Assembly: GCF_040954835.1 (NCBI RefSeq)
Contig: NC_090697.1
Coordinates: forward strand, 42,096,788 to 42,160,787
DNA from: Lepisosteus oculatus
Taxonomy: Eukaryota; Chordata; Actinopteri; Semionotiformes; Lepisosteidae
DNA length: 64,000 bases
Reading direction: 5' to 3'
The notes below the pieces were generated by a model. That model saw only the letters and a list, made by a program, of their open reading frames with translations, was not told the origin of the DNA and made no database searches. Positions 49,801 to 61,800 of this stretch are shown here, one piece after another; the first letter of the stretch is position 1, and the number at the start of each line of letters is the position of its first letter. Made by a program: the position numbers and the translations under genes.

Positions 49801-52800
49801 TTTCAGAAGGCAATGTTAAGCATACAACTGAGAATTACTTGAGGCTTGGTGTTCATGAATTATTTTCTTAAATCCTAAATTATATCTAAAAAAACTCCAA
49901 AACATTCTATACAACAAAAATGTCCTGCTTTTAATTAATTAATTGCTTACAATTATATTCCTGGACATTCCACTCAAAGCGCTTTACAGGTAATAGGGAC
50001 TCCCCTCCATCACCATCCACCTGGATGATGCGGCGGCAGCCATAGTGCGCCAGAACGCTCACCACACATCAGCTATCAGTGGGGAAGAGAGCAGAGTAAT
50101 GTAGCCAATTCATAGAGGGGGATTATTAGGAGGCCATGATTGGTAAAGGCCAATGGGAAATGTGGCCAGAGGTTACACCCCTACTCTTTTCGAGAAACAC
50201 TCTGGGATTTTTAATGACCACAGAGAGTTAGTACCTCGGTTTTACGTCTCATCCGACACTATAGTGTCCCCATCACTGTACTGGGGCATTAGGACCCACA
50301 TGGACCACAGGGTGAGCGACCCCTGCTGGCCCCACTAATACCTCTTCCAGCAGCAACCTTAGTCCCATTCAGGTACTGACCAGGCTCACACTTGCTTAGC
50401 TTCAGTGGGTTGCCAGTTGTGAGTTGCAGGGTGATATGGCTGCTGGCTTATACAGCTGTAGATATCTGTATTTTCCATGTACATGGTCCAGTTTATTGAA
50501 TTGTCTTTTTTTTTCTAGCCTTGCATGTGGCACCAGTAGAATTTAAGATAAAACTTACATTTTACTTGTTGCAGATCAATCCCAGCTCAGGGCAGACATG
50601 ATACTGTATCTCAAATATAAAAAAGGAGAATAAATTCATTTCTACAGCTGTATAAGCACAGTCCCATAATGAGCAGAAGACATACTGTAGGATGTAGTGT
50701 TACCAGAGCCACTCTTTATAGGTAGGTAACAACCTAGCCACACTGAACCTACTTGGCCACTAATCTGGTCTTTATTGATGAAAAAATGGAAAATTATATG
50801 TTTTAATATGTGATTGTTTAAGTCAGGTCTCCTCATGCATTGAAGTGAAAATTAGATACTGTACCTCAGGAGTTCTTCAGCACTGTAGGTTTCCAAACTT
50901 TTAGTCATTTAATAATCAATTGAACATTTTCTCCACTTACTGTGTGTTTTTATAGAGGGGAACTCATTATTTCCAGACCTTATCTGTGTCTGGAAATTAC
51001 AGTATCAACTTAAAATATGAAATATATACACAATTTTACAAAAAGAGTTATGCTTTGCACATGTTCTCTGTCTTGGAGATGTAAAGATTTAGATCTGGCT
51101 TGACAGACCCATGCTTTTACATGAGTTTTTATATCTTTGCATAAACGTTTTTTTTTACTGAAGCCAAAAGAGCTTTTTTAAGTTGTTGTGTTTTATTATT
51201 GAATTTCTTTTTTAAGACTAAATAAGATTAAAAAATACATTTATGCTTCAATGTCTAATACCTTAAAGTATACAATACTGAGCATTTTATAAACATTTCC
51301 TTTTAAACATTTTTATTTATTTACAGTATAGTGCCAATGAATCATTTTATTTACCATTTATAATTGAGAAATTTCAGCACATCTAACATATCTTCATATC
51401 AGTTGTGGCCTATGTTATTTTAAAAAATAATTTAAATGTGGCTGATTTCTCTGCTCAAAAGCTATAGTTCTAAGATCACCGTCTGATGTTACTTCTGATG
51501 CATACTCTGTGTTTCATCTGTACTGTAAATTACTGTAATTATAGTTCTGTAAAGTCAGTACTATAATGTTTTTAAACACAGGCTCAGCATATTTATGTAT
51601 GCACATTCATACACATATATTAGCTGTCAATTTTAAACCTTTAGCTCGTTTACACAAACAGTTTTGTAGATAAACTGTATTTATTTAAAAAAACAAATAA
51701 AAAATACATTTTACTAATATTTCATTTTATTAGACCTTGCCCACCTCGGATTCTGTATTTTTTTCTGCTACCATTTAAACTTGATATTTTTGATAGCCAA
51801 GTCTCATACCTGTGATTGAAAAACTGGCCTGAATTTCAGGAAATTGTTTTCTAGAAAGGTAACCTGGATCATTCCTTCCAATATTGTTTTATTATACAGT
51901 ACTTTGTTCGATTCACCTACTGCTTCTGGTTTACTCACCATTTTTATATTTAAGACTTTCCCTCAGTACTATCAAAAAAATTCTTCAGAATGTTTGATGC
52001 TAATAAATATCATTCTGCACAAAACATATAGAGGAAAAAAAGAATTCGGGAGACCCTCATCTAAAAATTGTTTTCCACATCTTGTATTTTTTTAACCACA
52101 GGTTTTATTGAAATTGTACATAGTGATTTTAATGATCACAGATAGATATTTGATGTAATACTACTGTATATTTATGTAATAAGAGTAATAAGGACCTTTG
52201 TCTTATTACTGTATGTGAGACAGTCCTTTATTATTTAGAGAAGTGGATTCTTGAATTGAAATGAAAACTGACATATTTGATTTAGCTGTTGCCAAAGAGC
52301 AACAGCCATAGTTGTAGAAATTAATTTAGTGTCCTTTATTATAGTGAAGATATCATGTCTGCCCTGAGCTGGGATTGATCTGCAACAAGCAAAATTTAAG
52401 TTTAAGCTTAAATTCTACTGGTGCCACATGCAAGCCTAGAAGCAAAACAAAGAATAATCAAGTGAAAATCTGGAGAAATAACAATCTATTTTACAAAAAG
52501 CCTGGTGCAGAGAATGGGGTTGGGGTTTGTCTGGTACTTTTTTCTAGAACAAATGGGTCATGATGCACATGCACTTTAATGAAAGGGCCACTGAAGTATT
52601 GGAAATCATACCATAATCAACTACAATAGAGTAGTTGTCAAGTATTAAAATGGCAGAGGATTCTAGTAGGATCAGAAAACACAAAGAAAAGATTTTAAAA
52701 CATACACCATGTCCATTCTTAATACTCATGCCTTAAACTTAGAAGTTAGGAAGAAAATGCAAGAAACATAGGATACTACATCAACATGAAACTATGACAT

Positions 52801-55800
52801 TATACAAGTATGGCTAGGAGTGGATGATGATGAAGATGATACAGTGTGCATTTTTGGAAGAGGTGGTAAATGTGGGACCATATATCAACAACAGCAGGCA
52901 AGACAGAAAACTAGAGCTAGATCAGTTTTAATCCATCTGTACAGTACAGGTTAAATGAGGTAAAAGTATGTAGAGAGTGTAATGTTACTGTATATTACTA
53001 GAAGATCCCAACATTACAAACATAAATTGAGATATGGGGGATGAGACAAACAGCACACCATTCATTCGATAACACTGTAAAGTGAGAGGTACATGGCAAG
53101 CTGTATGAGCCCACCAGCCCTGATGCCATTTCTGAAATTCTACATCTCAGCTCGGGGAATCCCAATCACACCGACCATATGACAGTCTAAATACAAGCAC
53201 ATGACTTCTAAACTACAGAGATTAACCAGTGTGGTTTTACGACTGAAATGGGTTCAAGCAACAGAGATAAAAATGCATTTGTTGGTGTAAAAAATAAACT
53301 TAAGACATATATTTATTTAATATATTTAACAATACTTTATTAAACATTTTAGGCATTAAACATTGCTTCTCAGTATGAGTCCTGTATATTACCTTTTGTA
53401 AACTTCCTCAACAGCTTTTTCTTTTAGATAAACCTTGAACTCCCTACTCTTAGTGTATTCTGTTATGAAGTACAGGGTAATACAGTATTTAATAGAAAAC
53501 ACTGCCTTCTTGAACTGATTTTTGATTATAATGGAGATGGTGACGACCCCAATTCCCCTTTGGAATCTGGCTTCATATGTCCTTTTCACATTGACAAAGC
53601 CCTTCTTCTTTAACTGCTGAGACTATAGTCTATGTTTATACATTGCAGTTCATCTGACTTCCTCCTTTTTCACAAAGAAAGGCAGAAGATATACAACCTT
53701 TGTGCACTACACATGCTCTTTCCATGAACCCAGAAAGGTTCCAAGAATAAAGGCTGAAAAGATTCTACAAATTTCCACAGCAGGGAGTCTTGCATCAGAA
53801 CACTCTTTCTGGTCAGAGCTTTTGTTCTGCACAGGCTTTTTGACAGCTCCATAAGGATGTCGATTTCTGAACATGGTGCTCTGAATAAATTTAATTAAAT
53901 GTCTTTTTGTTTAAAAAAAGAAAGCTAAAACTTATTTCTAGCCCTTCTTTGTATCTCTGTTTTTAAAGCATTTATTAGTAAAGAGGTCATTTGCTAGAAG
54001 CCAAAAGGGTACTCTGCATGAATACTTTTTTTTTTGTTTTGTCCTAAGAAGGTATTCAAAAAATAATTTCCTGCCTGCTAAAGCCAAGAAAAGCAATTAA
54101 GTATTTTTTCAGGTTTCTCCACATTTTCAATTATCATCTGCAATGTTCCATATTTCTTGTGGAATATGCAGTGTATATCTCTAATCGTCAATCTATACAT
54201 CATACAGTACATGCTGTAAATGTTCACAATGATAAATGTATCACTTTTCAATGAACTAATATAAATAATACTAATAGAAATCAATTATATTTTTCTCTAT
54301 ACAACTTTTATTATGAACAATTTACATAAAAGCTATCATAAAATTAAAGTTCTGTTGATTCTATGGATTGATATTGAATTTATTCCTTTGAAGATGTGGA
54401 TTATAAGTGCATAACAGGTGCAAAACCTCTAGTACTCTCCCCCACACAATGTCACATTAAAATTTGCATGATAGTAAGTCAAAGCAGGCAGACTGATAAA
54501 AAAAACTATAGACTGTAATGCATGAATACCAACCCAGAAATAAGCTCTATTTCCCTCTTGGCTCCACTTTTGGTGTTGCTGAATAGCTCTATTACTGATT
54601 CATTTGCTATTCTACATATTTTACAAAAATGAGAACAACATTTTTTTATCTTCTACTCCCTTTGTAGGGAGATTAGTATTACAGAAGTACCATTATTTTT
54701 GTAATACTAATATAAAAACAAAACCTTAGATTTTTTTTACTACAGCAGATTAATATAAATATATACTGTATATATAAAAAACAAATTTTAACAAGGCCTT
54801 TCAACAGCCTTTGCTTTTGGAATAAGTTTTGAAATTTATGAGAACGGTACCTTTTTTACCCCATAGTATAACATTCTAAATTGAAGCATTGCTCAGGCAG
54901 TTCAGGAGTAAATCCATAAATCATTTGAACAAATACAGGTTTCTTTTTTTAAAAGTGTCTGGGGCCCTGTTTACATTAGTATAAGCACGTTTGACAACTA
55001 AGTTCAAAACCAGTTTACCTAAACCCTAACCCAAATCAACTGTGGAATATTAACATGGTAATGAATCACTAATGGTCAAGGTTTAAGTGTCTTATCAAAC
55101 TGTCAGTACTATTAGTTACTAAGCAGACTGCATTCATAACAATAGTTTAATTTTTGTTAAACTTACCAATGATCTCTGTACTTCCATAAAAATTGCTCTT
55201 TGGAATGACTTCTCCCATACTGCCAAATCACTGCCTAGTTCAACACTGAAGTAGTGATTCTTGCCATTTCCAGCCATGACACTGAAGCAGAAAGACTTAT
55301 CGTCTCGAAGCTCACAGTCCTGATGAAGGCCAAGGTACAATTTTGCTTGTAACCAGCAATCTTCGGTAATCCACAGCTGAAAAGTTTAATGTGCACAGAT
55401 TAATTATACTTTTTATTTATTTGTTGATGTGTAATAGTTTTGGGACTTACACATTATAGGAAATCCATTACTACATAGATATTATGATACAAGCAAATAT
55501 TATTAAATGCCATCTAACAGTTCACAAATACAATACTTGTTGGAGGTTTATAAAATTTATAGATAATTATTAATGGTCTGTCATAAGTGTTACGTACAGT
55601 ATGTTTTGTATTTTTGACAGTTCAAATAAAATATGATAGAACATCTTCAGGTAAAAAAGTATTTAGTTGTTTTCTTGTTTCCGTGACTGCACCTTAATTT
55701 TAAATTGTCATAGCACTACACAATTGTGAGGATGAAAGGTTTAAATGATTAAAAAAATATGATGTCTCAGCAGGTTTTAATTACATGATCAATTATTTTT

Positions 55801-58800
55801 ATCCACAGGTGGTTCTTTTACCGATTTGGTTATCGGTAAAATCGGTAAAAGAAAGTGGATCTCATGAATCTGAGATAAGGCTTGGATTTATTCAGTGGCA
55901 ATAGTTAATTTTATATACTGTATGTACCAGAATTTAATCCTTAGTTTAAATGTACTAGTACAAATATATGCATTTATATTTCATTTTATAATTTATATTT
56001 AATATATAAAGTATAATACAAATTTCTTTCTACAATAATCTTGATGGTGATGAATAGAAGATACTGGTCTCAGCTAGTAAAAATAACAGTACATGTAATT
56101 TCTATAATAATCCCAATCCTAGCTAGAATTGTGCTTTTTTGAACTAACTTGAAAAGCTTTATTTAAATGCATTGCAGAATATTTATATTCTAAAATTTAC
56201 CACCAGTTTTACTCTTTAAAGTGTGAAGGAATGTTTGTATATTTCTTAATAATAGTTTAATATTATATTTCACCAACAGTGAAAGCAATTTAAAGACCGC
56301 AAATGAAGGTTGCCACAGTGCGTGAAAACAGATGTAATTGATTAGCTAGTTACTGCAGGTTCAGGGCAGAGAGTGAGCGTCACATTCCCTGTCTTGGGAT
56401 TTCCAGTGAAGACTAGAGGAGTCACAGAGTGAGGCATATTTCCACTGTGTAACAAGGTACAACATCATACAGAGTTATACCTCTCTAGAGGATGCTTTAT
56501 GATCCAAGCAGTTATTACCCCAAAGGGATAAGCAACCAAATACCAGCTTTAACAGTCTGAAATACACTTGCAGTGAATGAATCCTAGTACTTATGGTTAC
56601 TTTAAATAATTTGGTAAAACACATAGTATTTTTATATATGATCTGATATGATTCAATTTATGCATGGAATTACCTGAAAAATAACATCTATGTTAGTTCC
56701 TACTTATCACACATAGTAACCTCATGATCAAAAACACAAACTGAACTGAAAAACAAAAATAAAATTTTGGCTTGCATTTACAAATACTTTTGGAGGGCTC
56801 TAGTGCCAGCAGCCATATCACCCTGCAACTCACAACTGGCAATCTACTGAAGCTAAACAAGTTTGAGCCTGGTCAGTACCTGGATGAGAGATCTCCTAGG
56901 AAAACCTAAGGTTGCTTCTGGAAGAGGTGTTAGTGGGGCCAGCAGGGGACATTCAACCTGCGATCTATGTGGGCTCTAATGCCCTAGTATAGTGACGGGG
57001 ACACTGTACTGTAAAAGGTGCTGTCCTTCGAATGATATGTTAAACTAATGTCCTGACTCACTCTGGTCATTAAAAATCCCGGGGTCTTTTTCAAAAAGAG
57101 AATGGGTGTAATCCCGGCATCCTGGCCTCTACCTGTCACGGCCTCCTAATAATCCCCCTCTACAGTATAAATTGGCTATTGTTGTAGTACTTTTAATCAA
57201 CATAATAGGGAATATTAATATGGAATGTAAATAAAAATAGTTTCTGAATGTCATTATCAATATTTATTTGTTGATCTAAATATTACATTTATCCTAGCTG
57301 GTAGTGGTACCGTATTCCACTTTCTTGAAAACATCTGCATTTATATCAAGAACTCGTTCACTTGTTATTTTGGAAACATTTTAACATAATCGTTTTAACT
57401 ACAGAATATTCTGCTGTTGTTGCAATGAACAATAAAATACTCAGTTTCTAATGTTGGGCACTGCACTTGAGCAATGCTCTGGTACAGTGGTTAAAAGCTT
57501 GTCTGCTACTTAGAAAGTCCAAGGTTTAGTTCAGGTTTAAAGCACAAATATTTTTTTTTAATTAAAGTAGTGCTGTTTTACAAAGCTAAATTACTCAGCT
57601 GGGTTTATAAAAAAATAGTTTTTTTTATTATAGCTTGTGAAAGCGATGTTATTTTTAAGTTTTACATCCTGATTAAAATAATCTATATTTTGTCTTAATG
57701 CTGATTTCAGCAACAATAATTAGGAAATTATTAGTTACATTTTGATTACAAAAAATACATTTCATACATACTGTACTGTCTTTAAAAACCTACACTATTG
57801 TTCCAGCATATCTGTGAATATTTTTCATGTGATTCATGTGCGGCACATCAAGTTATAATAAACCATTATAAATTACATTTTATTATTGGAAAAAGATGAT
57901 CCCTTATCCACGTTAAGTATTCACTGTGCCACCTGGCAGTTTTACAAATTAGTGTAGTCCTGCAAAAGAATGTTTTAAAAAATGCATTAAAACAGACGAT
58001 GTACTCCGCATTATACTGCATTGTTCGTTGCGCATTCTGGATGTCTGGATCTGTAGTTAATATACAAGAATGATTGTACTACAGTATAAGATAATGTTAT
58101 TCTTATTGTTGTAAGGGTGCTGTTGACAGAAAATGAGATTAAGATGGACCCTATGAGACAAACTGGCGATCTCACACATACAGCGAGAAAGAGAGAAAAA
58201 ACGAGGCACAGAAAAAGCCAGTCGTACTTTCTAAGTCGCGGGATCAAGAATCGTAGTTGAAGTTTAGTCTCGGGTCAGAAAGCCGGAGGATCAATAATAT
58301 TACAAAAGGCAGGAGTTTCGAGAAAAAAGGCGAGAGACAAGAGCTCCAGTGGTGAAACCAATACTGAGCATTGTGGTGAACGTAGTGAGCCCTTAAGTAT
58401 AGTGAGCGCGGTGAATAGTGAGAGGTGCAATTGGAAGGTTAGTTCATGCACTGGCATTTAAGGCAATTGGGAAGAGCAGGTGTCTGATTGTCTGCGGTCG
58501 TGGGAATGCGTCGGCATTTGCGGAAAGGATCTGGTGTTGGATTATTTGTGGTTGTGACAATTGTGGACCTTTGTTAGAAAGGCTTTCCTAAATATTTCAA
58601 AGCAAGAAAAATTCTATTGTACTGTTTAACAAAGATTTATCTTTAATAGAAGTATATTTATTTGCATGTAAAATAAATTAGCTAAATGTTTAAGTTAACA
58701 TGTTTAAGTTAAATGTTTAAAAGATTTTCAAGGTTTTAACAAAACTTTCTTTCACCAAACATCTTGTTTTGCTTTATTAACTACTTTCCCTATTCCTATT

Positions 58801-61800
58801 CTAGACTGTCTATCAGATTTATTCAAGTAATCCCATAAGTATGGAATTTCAGGCCCTACAGTTGTGGTAATAGAGATGTTTTTCATTCTTTGGTATGATC
58901 TTTCTTACTGAGTACAGTATATAACTACTGGGGAAAACACTTTTCTTTGCACTTGTTCAAAATATGCTACAAACTGCTCTTTTATGTGTATAAAATAGTC
59001 AACAAGTACATTTATGGAAGGTCTTAAATTTTCAATCCAGAGGAGATTAGTTTCAAACAAGTGCTTCTGTGTTATTTTGAGTATTCCATTTGAAAGACAC
59101 AAACATTTGAGATCTGAGAGAAAATCTTTGAGATTAGCCATGTTTTCCATTTGCTCAAAAACTATTCCTTTTGTAGCCACTTTAACATGTTTCTTAACAA
59201 AATTTATTTAATTACTAATAAATTATTTATAAATACTGTAAGTATTTATGAGTACATATAATGTAGAGTTTGAAAAAGTTCCCTGAACGTTTTGAAACTT
59301 ATAGTAATGTCTGACTAAATAATATCCAAACTACCAATTAGTACATGACTAAAATAGATGTACAACGAAATACATATTTTTACACCAGGTGTGACATTTA
59401 TTCTTAAATCATTAAAAGCATTTTAATGGCACCCATTATGCTTGCCTAATTAAGAAGTGTAAAATGTTTTACTCCTAAGAAAAGTAAATCAATTCCTAAA
59501 ATAAGAATGGGAAAATGTATTTTTCCCCAGAATAGCAACAGATGTTACAAGCATTGCCAAACGTCCACCTTAAATTGTAAAAAGGCATTCATAAAATTAT
59601 TTTACACAAGTTTTTATTGTCCTGTTTATAAGCACTTTAAATTCAGTCTTGGAAGAAAAAATAAAAGTATATGGTCCAAAGAATAAAATTTTAAATTTTT
59701 ATGTAATTTGTAAACTCTGGGAAGTAACTTTGCTTTTTATTTCATTTTTTTAATGAGGGAGGGCGTAATTATTAGACGTAAACTACAATTACATTTTCTT
59801 TCTTTTTGTTTTTATTAAATGAAAGCTCTGCTATCTAGAAAGGGTCATTCCAAAATAAATCTACTTAAAATAGCAACAAATGTTTGGAACTTAACTCAGA
59901 TTCACAGATTTATCTTTGATAATGGAAGGCTTGTTCTTTCATTTCTAAATTGAGTCAGGGTTTCAGGAACTCCAAAGTCACCAAATGCATCATATTAACT
60001 TTAGAAATTTGTGTTGTAAAATGTATTTTGTTTTAAAAATGGGAAGTTTATTACCTAATGTGGAAGGCTCGATTCATCCACTGATCTGCACAAACCACAC
60101 TTATACTTCCTCAACATTATACTAGACATACTGTATTTCCAATTTCCAAGGTCTGTCCAATCATCTAAATTTCTGCCAGACCTTCATCCTAAGTCAAATA
60201 GGCTAGTCTATTGTTGTTAAAGAAATGCATTTCTTTATTTAAATCATAAAGCAGTTTGTTACAGAGAAGCATAATACTAGCTAGACTGAATTGGGGCAGT
60301 GTAGTGGCTTTGTGGCTAAGGATCTGCTCCTGTGGCTGGAAGGTTGCCAGTTTGTATCCCGCGATCGGCAGACGAATCCTACTTCGTTGGGCCCCTGGGC
60401 AAGGCCCTTAACCCCAACTGCTCCAGGGGCACTGTATAAATGGCTGACCCTACGCTCTGACCCCAAGGTTATCTCCCTGTCTGTGTGTCTCATGGAGAGC
60501 AAGTTGGGGTATGCGAAAAAAATAAATTCCTAATACAAGAAATTGGATATGGCCAATAAAGTGATCTTATCTTATTAGGGGTTAGTATGGCAAAATACAT
60601 TGCTATTTATAAAGATAACTACATTTTAGTGACTTTCACAATGATTCACAATCCAAAATGATTTTTTACATCTCAGTTTGAAAAAGTTTCAGTGGAACCA
60701 AAGAAAGCTAACAAAAAGTTATAAAAGCCTTCACCTGAGGAGGATGCTTTGTACTAAGCAGAATTACCTATTTTGTGATGTACAATTCTATGATTTATGA
60801 ATGGATTTTATTTCTAGGAATTTGTATTTTATATCTTTAGATGTCACAAAGGATTTCAAAGGATTTCTAACATACAGTACAATGCAGTACAGTATAAGGT
60901 ACAACCTGATCAAGCATAATAAACACTTAATTTTGTTTTTTAACAGGATTATTTTTGCCTTTTCCTGGAGGTATTATATTTTGCCAAGCTAAAAATGGCT
61001 CTATATTTGATAGATGTGTCCAGAGATAATACTCTAGGTGCAACTCACTAAAAAGGAAACTGTCAAATAAAAAAACAAAAAACAAATTTTTCTTACATTT
61101 CTTTTACTGTATTAAGCCCAGAACAACCTTCAAATGTATTATAACAAACAATCACACAATGCAAGGGTCTATGCAGTAGTAATGCATTAAGCTTCGTTCT
61201 TTGATGGGTCTTCATTCAGAAGTTACTTCAACATGTTGTTCACTGTATATGTGAGCAGACAAGTCTGGTGATTTTCTTAGAAGAGCTTTCCACTTTTTAT
61301 AAAGAAAAACTGAACTTTAGTCATGAACGTTAATAAAAACATCAAGTGTTAGGTATTTTGGCATTTGGGTTCTATTGTTAAGAACAATATACTGTAAATC
61401 AGTTCAGTACACTGTTGCAAACTATTGCAAAAGGTGCTATAGCACATAAAAGATTGATGGAGTTAAAATTTACAGAATTAGTTTAAAGAAGTTGTATAAA
61501 TAGCAATTCAAAAAGACATGATTTCAGTTTACACAAAAACAGTGAAATACTGTATATGACATCGCCATGCTTAAATACTGAAAATCATCTGGTAGTTTGC
61601 GATAAGACTGCAGGCATAAGACTGCAGTGAGGAATGTTACGGATTGTGAGATGCACTGCTTCAACAATCAGCAAACTAGGTCAGAAAAAACAGCAAAATT
61701 ACTCTGTGTATGCCATGTCCTGGAAGGGGTTCACCACATCATTTTGGTGCCCTCATATCTATTTGATTCATCTGTGAAATAATTTCAGCTTGTAGTGTCC

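Larger units (their letters stand above)
38344..55166. other. sntg2: 16.8-kb sntg2 intron
   Basis: No exon is needed here, since the flanking exons join as in human (VQRSL then SRTY). It contains SINE-like copies (39420, 41838, 48640), a Penelope- or LINE-like tail (42290), a CR1 fragment (44985-46010), a 5S SINE (49945) and an inverted pair of unknown repeats (50512 and 52308). In 39750-41830, 42520-44980, 47000-48600 and 52450-55160 I see only AT-rich sequence without supported genes. Confidence 0.65.
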
